Assembly (NCBI GenBank): GCA_023101885.1
Contig: JALPQD010000004.1
Coordinates: 17,264,688-17,328,687 of the forward strand
Direction of reading: 5' to 3'
Source: Typhlomys cinereus
Taxonomy: Eukaryota > Chordata > Mammalia > Rodentia > Platacanthomyidae
Length of the DNA: 64,000 bases
A model generated the notes under the pieces. The model was not told the DNA's origin and made no database searches. It saw nothing but the letters and a program-made list of their open reading frames with translations. Within the stretch, counting starts at the first letter, position 1; each line of letters starts with the position of its first letter. Made by a program: the position numbers and the translations under genes. This document shows, one piece after another, positions 20,640 through 32,113 of this stretch.

Positions 20640-22299
20640 TGCAGATACACAAGGCAGGATATTTCATTAATTTTCCCACAGAAAAATTTTAGCCTCTGAA
20701 AGAAATGAGTTGATAAGAAGTGTAAAAGGGAAGTGAGAAGTGAGGAGCCAGTCTATGAGTGGATCATGTATAGGTCCTTTAATTATCTGGCAATCTCATC
20801 TTTCCATCAGGGTTTGTTTCTCAGGTTTGCCTGTCTTACATTGCTTTGAGGCTAGAGCAAAACAAAGGAAGAGGTATCAGATCAACACATGAGTCAGAGG
20901 GGAACAAACCAGGTCAACTTTAAGCCTTAGACATGACTTTGGAGTCAAGACTCCTGAATTGAAATCTTGCTTCCATCCTTTGCTCCTGGGAAGTATTGAT
21001 CTCTGACACCTCCATGTAAATTAGAAAGACCAAAAAAAAAAAAAAACTATGTCTACAGCTCTTGAAATGAGAAAAGGAGAAAAACTTGTGAACAGAACTT
21101 GGCATTATGTCTTATTATTAATCTAACATGGTGACTTCAATAAGAAATTTGTTAAGATCTTTTAATTTCTCTAAGCACTTTAAGTTGTGATACATAGCCC
21201 AAGAATATGATTTTCATATAAATCTCCTTGAAGGATGCAAATATTTAAACAATTTTACAGAAAAGATTCTTATGTATTTAACTATTACATCATACATTCT
21301 AAGTCTATACTGACCATGCAGTGTGGAAGAAGTCAAATTGTCATCCATAAATACTTGCCATTAAAAAACAAATAGGACCATTAGCCCATGAGTTTAATAT
21401 GACTTCCAACTCATTTCTATATTCCAGCATATGAGACAGTATCCTTTTAATTGTCAACCCATTGATCTGGCCTAACTTCCTCTCTCCATTGCTCCAATCC
21501 CAAGCATATCCTTAGAAAGCAAGAATCTTATATGTACAAAGGAAAGGGTTGTTCAGTTTGGTTAGCAAACTCCAAGGCAAAAAATTCTTCTGGTAGCTTA
21601 CTTTGACGATTCTTGTAATTTGCGGTGATGTTTTCATTACAGTGTGTCACACAGGAAGCCACGAAAGGATTAGACCTAGACCAACTTATCCGCATTTCTT
21701 CCAGCCAGTAATCACATTGCCACCCGCTAGCATCCTTGAGTTCCTTCATGCCAGCTTCCCACTTGCCCAACAGTACATCTCCTAAATGTGTAAAGAAATA
21801 GATGAGCCATATAGGCAAGATGCCATATCTTCATTTTATTAGATAAAATATCTGTGACTTGATCCTTGGGAAATGTAGTTCAGCAAGATGAATATTGAAT
21901 TGGTCAAAACCATGCCAATAGGATTTACAAACCACTGAAAAACTTTAGAGACAACATTAGGAAGAAAAGAATAGGAAAAAAGACCCAAGGAAAAGACTAT
22001 ATCCTGTAACATTGGATCCTTCCTTAACAGCCTTATAGATTTTTAAAAATCTACAAATCATGTGTTCTCTATCCAAACTCTATTTGAGTTGAGAATGGAA
22101 GGACTTAGGGATTGACTGGACTAATAAAAACCAGAAAATATGTTTTTCAACACAAAGAAAAAACTATATTGAGAACTTAATACCTGGTTTGTTTTAGTCT
22201 GTTTCCTGAATTATACTTTGGCACTATAAAATTGTCAAATACATTTTAGAGCTTTGAGTTTACTTATGAATGAAAGAAGTTGTCTGTAATATTTCTTCT
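20640..22299. other. No recognised gene or repeat
   Basis: This is AT-rich, single-copy-looking sequence. The frame at 21528-21818 on the minus strand (96 codons) has no similarity that I recognise and no supporting splice or promoter context. Confidence 0.4.
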
Positions 22300-22345
22300 A
22301 CTACTAGTAGTAGTAGTAATAGTAGTAGTAGTAGTATCTATAGTA
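22300..22345 (+). repeat. (TAG)n trinucleotide repeat, interrupted
   Basis: About 14 units of AGT/TAG occur with a few changes, starting with 'ctactactagtagtagtagt', so the first part is self-complementary (CTA against TAG). The Val-rich and Thr-rich frames across it are artefacts. Confidence 0.85.
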
Positions 22346-23614
22346 TTTGTTTTGGTCATTTCACTTGATTTTATGAAGCATTTGGCAAAGTTGAAAATTT
22401 TCCTTAACTTTTCCTGCTTGACATTCAGACTCCATCCACAGGTTCTGTTGAAAGCTCCCTGGATATTCTTCCAGCATTCTTTCCTAGGTTTCTGCTTCTC
22501 CACCAGATCAGAAAAGATGTTTCTGATTCTGCTTTATCTCAGATTCGCCAGGTAATCCTCACATCAAGAGCTTAAGTCATTGCTTATGAAATAACTTTTG
22601 CCTTAACTTAGGTTCAAATTTTCAGTTGCTGAGCCATCTTCTACAAAGACAATGCAGTTTATGAATTCAGCTATCAACTATGTCTCCAGTAGGGATCAAT
22701 ATATTTTCCTTGCTATAATATTATGTATACATACACACATATCACACATGGAGGAAAACAGGATTGCTGCTTTTTCTATTTACATGGTTGTCTCTTTAAA
22801 GTTATAGTCAAGATTTTCCCAGCAACATACTTCTGTAATTGAATATTTTCTTCTCATTGACTCTACAGAATTTTGGCTATCTCTACCGTAATATTTCTAC
22901 ATAGTGGTTATTCATTTACCTGCCAGCATACCCCCAATTACAAGGAGAAACTTATGTTCAATGAGCATTTTTAGTCTCAAAACACTACCATCCAGAACTG
23001 TACCCAGCACAAAGGAAGACCCAATCAGTACCTGCAAATGGATGTTTCAATCATGCAGTTTGAAGGATGCCTTTATTACCTTCATCTTTAAGTGACAATC
23101 CTTTAGATCAGATGCACAATTATAATCGTTCCCACTTCATTCATTGTATAAAACACATCTCCCTAAAGCTTATGGCTCAAATTACACCACTGCTGAATTG
23201 TTCAGGACTCTTGCAGAGTAACGAGGCTATGTCATATGATTCTGAATATAATAGACTAGAGTGAATACAAGGATTGTTTTTTAACTGTCTCAGAGCAACA
23301 TAAGCATTAGGTCTCAAGTCTGTGGGCCAGTTACATCCTAGTCTTGCATCCAGTTTCCCATGTACAGGCCCATTCACAGAAATAGGCAATTGAGCTCTCC
23401 CCACCTCACTCAAAACATGGATGTCTGAGCTGCTGTCCTTGATGATATGTACCCTCAAAACTCTCCCTGTCGTTCCAATTTCAACATTTAAAAATTGATA
23501 GTGTACAAATCTTTGTCATTGCCTTTTTACTTGTTATTAATTTTAAACATTATTTAAAGATATTTTATAAAGATGCTCATGAATAAAATAGTGACAATAA
23601 AGGTTTAATATTCT
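22346..23614. other. No recognised gene or repeat
   Basis: This is unique-looking sequence; short frames at 22904-23095 and 23177-23458 lack support. Confidence 0.4.
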
Positions 23615-23847
23615 GGGGCTGGAGAGGTGGCTCAGGGGTTAAGCTTCTGCCTTGCAGGCGGAAGGTCCTGAGTTCAGATCCTAGATCCCATGTACAGACA
23701 CCAGGCGGAAGCGGGGACAACCTGCGTTTCTGGTCCTGATAGGGTGAAGCCTGTTAATCCCAGGGCAGAGTAAACAAGGAGGAGGTGGAGGTGGTCTATG
23801 GTGGTTCCCGAATTCACCCGTGGTTCTATACACACACACACATACAT

Positions 23848-23880
<33 letters not shown>

Positions 23881-23915
23881 TACACACACGCACAATTGAA
23901 TAAATAATGAAAAAA
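23615..23915 (+). mobile_element. Young SINE, subfamily B
   Basis: It has a complete head, 'agagtaaacaaggaggaggt', 'ggttcccgaattcacccgtg', a long CA/CATA repeat (23829-23889) and an 'attgaataaataatgaaaa' tail. Several CpGs are already converted (for example 'catgtacagacaccagg'), so it is older than the copies at 13747, 24385 and 30088. Only a short flanking match ('attct') is visible, so target duplication is unproven. Confidence 0.9.
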
Positions 23916-24169
23916 ATTCTTGAGGGTGGTAGCTTTGTTCTGAAGATTGAATGGAGCATATAATAAGCTAAATGCATAACACCAAATCCCTTCTCTCAAT
24001 GTCTGTTATGGCATTTTCAAATTTAGGCAACATTGAATCTTTTTAAAACCTCTTGCTTGTTTCTGTAAATGGATTTCCAACTGTAAGACTTTGTGAAATC
24101 AATCCCACCCACACACACAACACATGCTGACCACTCTATTTAAAGCCCCACACTATTTCTATCCTGACA

Positions 24170-24960
24170 ATTGCTGTAATCTTTCATGGGTCTCCACCTT
24201 TCTAGATTTTTCTCATCATTAATTCATCTTCCTCGAGGCTACTGAAGCAGTATTTCCCAATTGCAGACCAGCGCCTCTCCCATGTTTAAATTCCTCAGTG
24301 GAGTCCCACTGCTGCCTAACAAGCCCCTCAGGTTTCACTGCTCCAGCCTCATCACCCAAAAGTCCCCTTAAAAAGTCCCTTAGCAGGCTGGAGAGGTGGC
24401 TCAGGGGTTAAGCCTCTGCCTTGCAGGCGGAAGGTCCTGAGTTCGGATCCCAGATCCCACGTATAGACGCCGGGCGGAAGCAGGGGCGGCCTGTGTTTCC
24501 GGTCCTGGTAGGGCGGAGCCTGTGAATCCCGGGGCGGAGGAAGTGGGAGGCGTCCATGGTGGTTCGCGAATTCGTCCGTGGTTCTACACACACAGACACA
24601 CACACGCGCACACATACATACGCACACACGCACAATTGAATAAATAAAAAAAAATTAAAAAAAAAAAAAAAAGTCCCTTAGCTATCCCTCAGATCAGATG
24701 CTCTTGTGTTTCTGTGCCATGTGTTAGAAGCTGCCTGCAATCGTAGCTGCTCTCTGACCTGTCTCACAGGCCTGAAAACACACCCTGGTCCCAGTTCTGT
24801 GTACCTGTGACTTCTCAGAGGACACATCAGTGAGGCTGGAACAGTATGCCGCAGGGATGGGCATGACCATCTGCCATTCTGCCTCCTTTGTATGATGCTT
24901 GGCACATGAAAGATATTCAAAAAAAAATCCATGTCATCTTTTGAAAAATATGCTAGGCCC
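24170..24960 (+). mobile_element. Ancient L2 LINE remnant, split by a young SINE
   Basis: Blocks at 24218-24360 ('aattcatcttcctcgaggct', 'tttaaattcctcagtggagt', 'cccactgctgcctaacaagc', 'ccagcctcatcacccaaa') and at 24870-24935 ('gcctcctttgtatgatgctt', 'ggcacatgaaagatattcaa') follow the order of the mammalian L2 3' region. A young SINE (24385-24668) sits between. This predates the rodent radiation. Confidence 0.55.
24385..24668 (+). mobile_element. Young SINE, subfamily A
   Basis: It lacks the 'agtaaacaag' segment and has 'ggttcgcgaattcgtccgtg' and 'cccagatcccacg', the subfamily A markers. The CpG-rich body is intact and the tail is A-rich. A perfect 14 bp duplication (aaaagtcccttagc at 24371-24384 and 24669-24682) bounds it. 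Confidence 0.95.
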
Positions 24961-25222
24961 AATCTATATAATGTGCCTCCCTAAGCTTACTTGATAAGAC
25001 TATGGGCCTACACTGGGTCAGTCCAGTGACCACTCCTTTACAGAGACATGGCAGTGCATATGTATTTATATGTACACGTGTATATACAACTCTGCAGCTG
25101 CCACACATGGAAATCATCCCAGGAAGGGAGTCTGAGAGACAAATAGCCTGGTCTTGTTGCTTGTCACTTTTGATAATCCGCATCAATTGTGTGTCAATAA
25201 ATGGCTTAATAACTGCTCTCTT

Positions 25223-25242
25223 TTTTTATTATTATTTATTCA

Positions 25243-25284
<42 letters not shown>

Positions 25285-25491
25285 ACCACGGGCGAATTCG
25301 GGAACCACCATGGACTGCCTCCACCTCCTCCTTTATTCTGTCCCGGGATTCACAGGCTCCACCCTACCAGGACCAGTAACACAGGCTGCCCCTGCTTCTG
25401 CCTGGCGTCTATATGTGGGGTCTAGGATCCGAACTCAGGACCTTCCGCCTGCAAGGCAGAGGCTTAATCCCTGAGCTACCTCTCCAGCCCC
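25223..25491 (-). mobile_element. Young SINE, subfamily B (only young copy on this strand)
   Basis: The reverse complement shows a complete head, the subfamily B 'agaataaaggaggaggtgga' variant, 'ggttcccgaattcgcccgtg' and a CA tail (plus-strand TG run 25246-25280). A perfect 15 bp duplication (aataactgctctctt at 25208-25222 and 25492-25506) bounds it. Confidence 0.95.
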
Positions 25492-25529
25492 AATAACTGC
25501 TCTCTTATAGACTGCCACACTCTTATTTC

Positions 25530-25965
25530 CTCTTGTTGCAGTTGTTCTGCATTGCTGCTTGTAAATTTATGACATTCAATGGGCTTACGGGAACAAAGGG
25601 TTTTATTTTGGCTTATGATTGTCAGGTTACAGTTCCTTGTCCAGCTTAGCAGGAGAGTGAACACCAACACCAGGGATCAAGGAAACTGACCACACCATAT
25701 CTACAGGTTGTTGAAAGATAGGCAAACTCACTTGCCAGACATCATCTGTCCAAGTATGCTGAAGAATGCCAACTTCCTTAACCAGTTTCCTCCATTTTAT
25801 TTACCTGTCCAGAAGATGGTCCCACCCAGCATGGGCTGGGTCTCCCCCAATAGACAATTAGACAATCTCTTGTAGGCTTGCCTAGGGCTTATCACTGCTA
25901 ATTCCCTGCAAATCAAAGACTTCAATTACTAAGTTGACAACAGCGGCTATCTACCACAACTTTTA
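25530..25965 (-). mobile_element. MaLR-class LTR (MT-like)
   Basis: In plus orientation the blocks 'gggttttattttggcttatg', 'gatggtcccacccagcatgg', 'gctgggtctcccccaataga', 'tgtaggcttgcctagggctt' and 'caattactaagttgacaaca' follow the reverse complement of a rodent MaLR LTR. They share their order with the split copy at 15697-16950. The exact family is uncertain. Confidence 0.55.
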
Positions 25966-27937
25966 TTAGTCCACTGTCTCTCTCAACAGTCATAGTGTCA
26001 CAGGCTTACGCTGCTCACAGTTTTTTTGCATGTGCTAATGATGCTGCACATTGACTTCTTGTCTAACATCCCCACCAGCATTTCCAAAGATCATATTATT
26101 CACATCCTCAGCAGCACTCGCTGCATTACTCACAGCTGTTCTTTCCAACTATCCAATGGCAGTAACTGCTGTTCTAGTTTCTCTGCACAAAATACTCAGA
26201 TTAGCTTTTTCTCTTTTTTAATTTACCTTTTATATCATTAGTAAAAATTAATATACCTTCAAAAGTAGTTGTCTTCCTTGCTGCCTGAGATATAAAGTGA
26301 ACCATCATCACCTTATCTTTCGGCAGCTCAGGTGACTCAAGTGGCCTGTTCACTACAAACCCTCTCACTTACTATTCAAAGATTGGCTCAAAGATTATTT
26401 GAGAAAATAATTCTGGCTCTTATCATCAGGTAAATACTAGGACCTTGATGATTCAACCCACCACCATACTCACGTGGTTAGTTTCTTGGTGAACAATCTA
26501 TATTTGGGAATTGAAGGTCTTTCCACCTGGTGACTCCATCTAACCGTGCCTTCACTCAGCCAGAGAGAGCATCCCTGTTTCTTAGCGAGACATGGTCACT
26601 TCCATTCGAATCCCGCTTATCCAAAACCCAATCCCACAGCATCCCCCAACCAAAAGAAAGAGTGGAAAATGTAGAGCTATGTTACCAGAAAGAGCAAAAA
26701 ATAAGTTTTTGCAAATATCTGACCATTTCCACCACATGCAGCTTGCTAAAGTTGGACTCCAACCCTTGGCAAAGGACAAAGTGTTAAAAGAAATGCAATT
26801 CTAGACCTATCTCAAGAATAGCACTTTCACGTATGATGTATGACACCACTAGTGTTTCAGTCAAGGATAAACTGTGCAAAGCCCTTCCTGATTATGTCAT
26901 AAAGACAGGCCTTCTCTTGTCTTCTCCAAACTCAACCTGGACAGAATACAACTCTTCACATCTATCATAGATTATATAAGTAAGAAAAGCAACCATATAC
27001 TCCTATCCAATGTCTGTGGAAATTTAGATGTTTCCAGTTAACATCACAGGTTACTTGAGACAACTCTGTTAAATGCTTTTAAGAAAAACACAAGTCCATT
27101 GACTATCACCTGTGGCCAATTAACCAGACCACTTCTTTTCCAAGCTCATTGCTGTGGCTGCCTTGACATTCAAATGGGATCACAGTGCAGCCAAATCAGC
27201 TGTGTGTTGCTGTCCTCCCATTAAGCAAGATGACAGACACAGTCCAGCCAGAAAAGCCAGTCGTATCACTTCCATTCAATTAGAGGAATGCTGTTGAGGA
27301 ACTAGGTCCAAACACTAGATTAGATCTACTCTTAGAGATTTTAGGAATCGGTTTTTCTTTTACAGAATAAAAGCTCAAATCCCAACCACCTATCATGTAC
27401 AAACTATAGATGATTAACTGAAGTTACATACATTGAAATCAGAGATGTATCCAAGCTTGCAGTTCTGTCAAACTGTCAGTTCTCTCTCCCTTACGCAACC
27501 TTCTCCTTGCAAAATCAAATACAGAATGTGGTTCTAAGCAATGGAATTAAAGAATAAGTATTCTGAAGGTGACACAGAGCCACACTATCACTCAACTGAA
27601 TGAACAAAGTTCTGGTGCTATAACTGGAAGGCCGACATTCAAAGTGACATCTGGCCTTTTGCTCATTGAACAGCCAATGCATATAACACAATGGCACGGC
27701 CAATTCTTAGCCAGAAAAGAGCAGGCAGTGAAGAGAGCCAATGCCTGAATTTCAAGTAACAGGAACATTGCAATACAGAGTCATATAGCTTTCAGTCCCA
27801 CAGGTATCACAAGTGAAATGAAAAGCCAACGTGATTACAGCAAAATGGGTGAGAAATGTGCATATCCTTTTTTCCTAACTTTAATGAGATAGTCTCTAGT
27901 ATTCAAGGGTAAAGCTTGAATTTAAAAAATAAGCTGG
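25966..27937. other. No recognised gene or repeat
   Basis: This is unique-looking sequence of about 2 kb with frames under 90 codons on both strands and none recognised. Confidence 0.4.
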
Positions 27938-28093
27938 AAGGCTGGTGAAATGGCTCCGCACAGAAGAGCCCTTGCCACACAAGCTGGATGAGCTGAGTTC
28001 AAACCCTAGAACCATGCAAAGGTGAAAAGACAGAAGCAGTATCACAGTTATCCTCTGACCACTGTACATGTTATGGAACGTGTGTTCCCCCTC

Positions 28094-28140
<47 letters not shown>
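27938..28140 (+). mobile_element. B3/B4-type tRNA-derived SINE with CA tail
   Basis: The head 'ggctggtgaaatggctccgc' is followed by 'gatgagctgagttcaaaccc', 'gttatcctctgaccactgta' and a CA run at 28098-28140. It is the plus-strand relative of the copy at 12440-12615 and differs from the local young family in its body. Confidence 0.75.
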
Positions 28141-28142
<2 letters not shown>

Positions 28143-28184
28143 GATAACAATAATACAATGATATTTTTAAATCATTGAATTGAT

Positions 28185-28260
28185 GCTGAGCATAGTGGCA
28201 CACTATAATCACCAACAGTTGTGGTGCAAAACTAGGAGTGTGCATTAGCAGTTCAGTTGC
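28185..28260 (+). mobile_element. Possible B1 fragment
   Basis: The text 'gctgagcatagtggcacact' followed by 'ataatcaccaacagttgtgg' resembles the first 40 bases of B1 (the 'gggcatggtggcacacgcct' region). It is short and diverged. Confidence 0.4.
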
Positions 28261-28350
28261 ATTTCATAACAAAACCCACCAGAAAGAAAATGTGGTTCTT
28301 TCACCACATTGCAGAAGAAAATGTGACTCTGCTACTCTAAAATTCATGAT

Positions 28351-28570
28351 GGGGCTGGGAAGATAGTTCAAAGAACAAAGTATCAGCTCTACAAGGACTT
28401 GGACTTCAGCACTCACATAAAAAACTTTGTGGGGGCAGTGCTCTCCTATAATCCCAACACTGGTGGGCATGCAGGAAGCAGACACAGGAGGATCCCAGGA
28501 GTTCACTAATTAAGCATTGGAGCCGAAACAGAGAGTTTCAAGACTAGTGAGAAACCCTGTCTCAAAAAAT
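28351..28570 (+). mobile_element. B4/RSINE1-type composite SINE
   Basis: A tRNA-like head (ggggctgggaagatagttca) is followed by a B1-like part with 'ctcctataatcccaacactg', 'cagacacaggaggatcccag' and 'gaaaccctgtctcaaaaa'. This order is typical of B4/RSINE1 elements. It is immediately followed by another SINE lacking the start of its head. Confidence 0.7.
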
Positions 28571-28800
28571 TAGGGGGTTAAAACCTTTGCCTTTCAAACA
28601 AAACAAAAGCACATGAGTTCAGATCCCATGTAAAAATGTCAGGTGGATATGGTAACAGCCTGCATTTCTGACCCTGGAAACCCCAAAGAAATAGGTTAAT
28701 CGATCCAGGATGATTTCTGGTATCACCCTTGGGACTCCACAGACACACACACTTAGGTGCCCTCTTGTACACACACACACACACACACCCTCACACACAG
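28571..28800 (+). mobile_element. Older copy of the local SINE, head-truncated
   Basis: It starts within the head ('agggggttaaaacctttgcc') and continues 'gagttcagatcccatgtaaa', 'aacagcctgcatttctgacc', 'gatccaggatgatttctggt', 'cacccttgggactccacaga' and CA repeats to about 28800. The middle 'gtaggcagagcctggg' block is reduced to 'ctggaaacccc'. Confidence 0.8.
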
Positions 28801-28826
28801 TTATACATATGCACATGATTATGAGG

Positions 28827-29038
28827 AAAAAAAGAAAGACAGAAAGAGAGGATGAAGAAAAGAAGGAAGGAAGGAAGGAAGGAAGGGGGAGAAAGAGAAA
28901 GAGAGAGAGAGAAAAGAGAGAAAGAGAAAGGAAGGAAGGAAGGAAGGAAGGAAGGAAGGAAGGAAGGAAGGAAGGAAGGAAGGAAGGAAGGAAGGAAGGA
29001 AGGAAGAAAGAGAGAGAGAGAGAGAGACAGAGAGAGAG

Positions 29039-29121
<83 letters not shown>
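28827..29121 (+). repeat. Purine tract: (GGAA)n and (GAAA)n, left part
   Basis: Interrupted GAAA/GAGA text is followed by about 18 GGAA units (28930-29004), a GA segment and about 20 GAAA units (29040-29120). The plus strand is almost entirely purine. With 29412-29719 it makes a ~900 bp purine region split by a young SINE. The Lys/Glu/Arg-rich and Phe/Leu/Ser-rich frames across it (to 252 codons) come from the repeat. Confidence 0.95.
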
Positions 29122-29411
29122 GGCTGGAGAGGTGGCTCAGGGGTAAAGCCTCTGTCTTGCAGCGGAAGGTCCTGAGTTTGGTTCCTAGACCCCACGTATA
29201 GACGCCAGGCAGAAGCGGTAGCGGCCTGCGTTTCTGTCCTGGTAGGGCGGAGCCTGTGAATCCTGGGGCAGAGTAAACAAGGAGGAGGTGGAGGCGTCCA
29301 TGGTGGTTCCCGAATTCGTCCATGGTTCTACACACACACACATACATACACACACGCATGCACACACACACACGCACAATTGAATAAATAATAAATAAAA
29401 AAATTTAAAAA
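29122..29411 (+). mobile_element. Young SINE, subfamily B, inside the purine tract
   Basis: The complete head (with 'cttgcagcggaaggtcctga', one base short of the others) is followed by 'agagtaaacaaggaggaggt', 'ggttcccgaattcgtccatg', a CA/CATA run and an 'attgaataaataataaat' tail. GAAA repeats on both sides serve as target and make the exact duplication unreadable. Confidence 0.92.
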
Positions 29412-29482
29412 AAGAAAGAGAAAGAAAGAAGAAAGAAAAAAAAAAAAAAAAAGAAAGAGAGAAAAAGAAAGAAAGAAAGAAG

Positions 29483-29513
<31 letters not shown>

Positions 29514-29591
29514 AGAAGAAAGAAAAGAAAAGAGAAAGAAAGAGAAGAAAGAGAAAGAGAGAGAAAGAAAGAAGAAGAAAGAGAAAGAGAG

Positions 29592-29622
<31 letters not shown>

Positions 29623-29642
29623 AAAAGAAAGAAAGAAAGAAA

Positions 29643-29719
<77 letters not shown>
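29412..29719 (+). repeat. Purine tract: (GAAA)n with GAGA/GAA variants, right part
   Basis: About 310 bp of almost pure purine text ends with about 19 clean GAAA units (29643-29718). A long homopurine/homopyrimidine segment of this kind can in principle form triplex DNA and is prone to slippage and assembly error. Confidence 0.95.
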
Positions 29720-29720
<1 letters not shown>

Positions 29721-30087
29721 CACAGAGCAATGGAGTCTAATCTGTGAAGGTGAATGGTGGCGTCTAGCCTCCATCTGTGCACACAGAGGCAAGCACACCC
29801 CCGCACATACGTATAATCCCTCTAAACACACCATATTAATAAATTATAATATATTTTAATTTGTGAAACTAAATATGGCAGAAGTCAAGAGCTAAGTATA
29901 TGTAGGCATATATATGTATGTATATACACACACACACATCTCATGAATTTAAAATCTGTCTTGCAAGTAAATGGAAATTTGTTCCTAAAGTATAACCTGA
30001 GTGTCATGCATGTCGACTTAAACTCCCCAAAGTTCCAGTGAGTACCAAAAAAATACTGTACCTGCTTCATCAAGAAGCATCATGTTG

Positions 30088-30285
30088 GGGCTGGAGAGGT
30101 GGCTCAGGGGTTAAGCCTCCGCCTTGCAGGCAGAAAGTCCCGAGTTCAGATCCCAGATCCCACGTATAGACGCCAGACCGAAGCGGGGGCGGCCTGAGCT
30201 TCTGGTCCTGGTAGGGCAGAGCCTGTGAATCCCGGGGCTGAAGGAGGTGGAGGCGTCCATGGTGGTTCGCGAATTCGTCCGTGGT

Positions 30286-30338
<53 letters not shown>

Positions 30339-30386
30339 GCGCGCGCACATACACACAGTTGAATAAATAATAATAATAATAATAAA
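30088..30386 (+). mobile_element. Young SINE, subfamily A
   Basis: It carries the subfamily A markers ('cccagatcccacg', no 'agtaaacaag', 'ggttcgcgaattcgtccgtg'). The CA run is long (about 30290-30335) and followed by CGCG repeats; the tail is 'ttgaataaataataataata'. A perfect 16 bp duplication (aagaagcatcatgttg at 30072-30087 and 30387-30402) bounds it. It is the last young SINE in the window. Confidence 0.95.
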
Positions 30387-30820
30387 AAGAAGCATCATGT
30401 TGCCCAGCACTTATTTACTGGATGTTTATGGCATCATTCCATGGCATCTCTGCCCACCTACCAACATTGTGCACTGTTCTAGCTACTGGAAGTTACTAGT
30501 TGCCATCACTGCAATTCACTGTGTAATATGAGTATACATATTCAAGTGGTTGAGGCAGATAACAGACAAAATAAAGAATAAGATCTTGATTATGTTGATA
30601 AGTGACCACTGCTTTTCAAAAAGATAATGCAGTCAAGCTTCCTGATCCAGCTTAACCTGGTGTAGAAAGATTGCAGTGTAAGATGTTAGTTACAAGTAGG
30701 ATGATCAAAGATGTTGAACTGAAATGATACATCCTACCAACTTGTAGGAGCACAATATTGAAGGCAGAGAGAGATTAATGTACATGCCCTTTGAGGAGTG
30801 TGCCTGATAATCTTATGAAA

Positions 30821-30821
<1 letters not shown>

Positions 30822-30864
<43 letters not shown>
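30822..30864 (+). repeat. (GT)n microsatellite
   Basis: A pure run of about 21 GT units. Confidence 0.95.
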
Positions 30865-30869
<5 letters not shown>

Positions 30870-32113
30870 CAGGGAGAAGTCAAAGACACAAAGTGGAAAA
30901 TGGTCAAGATTATTCAGAGTTACATAGGAAATATTAATCAATTAATTTTAGTCTGACTTTGTTGTAAATGATATGATGCTCATCAGACCCATGAGTAAGA
31001 ACCATGATAAAATCTCAACTAGATTTCAGCCACATCACTCTAAACATTACATAGACAAACGTCTGAAGCAGGAAATGGTGGGGACAGTAAGGTCAGTTGA
31101 AGGTGTGGGGGGCAGGTTGTTGCGAGAAGGAAGACAATAATGACAGTAGCTTGATCCTGGATGGTAACAGAGGAACTAGTGCCAGGTTTTAGAAACACAT
31201 ACAAGATGATGTCACCAGGAGTTCTCAAAGGAATGAAAGAAGAGATAAAAGACAGTAAGAATGACTTCAGGTTTTCTTGTTTCTGCTCATTTGGGTTCTT
31301 GCCTTTTTAGTAATTAGAAATAGGAGACACTGCAATTACAGCAAGTTCTAGGAGAAAAACTGAGTGTTCAGTTATAGTGTGCTTGGTTTAATGTGCCTAT
31401 TAACCATCTAAGTGGAGATGTTAATAGGCAATTGAATATATGAGTCTATAATTGAGTTCCAGTTTAGAGATATAAATTTGCACATTGACAATGTAACTGT
31501 GATAATAAAAGAGATCTCAAGAGAGCGTACACAGATAGAGATGAGAGCTCCAAAGATTCAGCCCTAGATACTTTAACATTAAGATGCAAAGATGAACGGA
31601 CACCGAGAAGGAATATTAAATGAAGTGCCCAGAGTTATAGGCTGGACACCATAACCCAAGTGGAAAATTTGTTTCATTGACAAAGGACTATGAATATATC
31701 CAATGCTATTGTTAGCTACTAAGGACTAAAACAGTATATTTTTAATACCGGATTATTTGCTACCCAATATAACTTGATGCATTAAACTGATTACAGTTAA
31801 CAATCAGAAAAGAGAAGTGCCAATAATAACAATACTAACATGTTAGTCTCCTTGTATTATTACTCTGTGCCAGGTGTGTTACCATCGTAATCACATTTAT
31901 TATTATGATTAAATCAAAATGTCTCCACATTATAGAAGAGCTCCTAAAGCTCAGAGAAATGCTATCGTTTTCCTGAGTTTAAACAACCATTTAAGGAAAA
32001 TTGGGACCAACGGGGGCTAATGCAACACCCTATAACGATAACCACCATTCCATGGTGATAATGTCTCACCACGGTGGTCTTCTGCTCTGAATTTCCAACT
32101 TTTCCAAAGTTTT
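30865..32113. other. No recognised gene or repeat
   Basis: This is unique-looking sequence with no frames over 70 codons of interest. Confidence 0.4.

Noticed and set aside
28619..29834. Long frames (up to 252 codons) rich in Ser/Phe/Leu on the minus strand, or Lys/Glu/Arg on the plus strand
   Set aside because: They are translations of GAAA/GGAA repeats and SINE text; all frames stay open because the repeat lacks stops.
11395..30386. tRNA genes, suggested by A- and B-box-like sequences
   Set aside because: Each lies at the head of a SINE with a body, CA tract and target duplication; no cloverleaf with acceptor stem follows.
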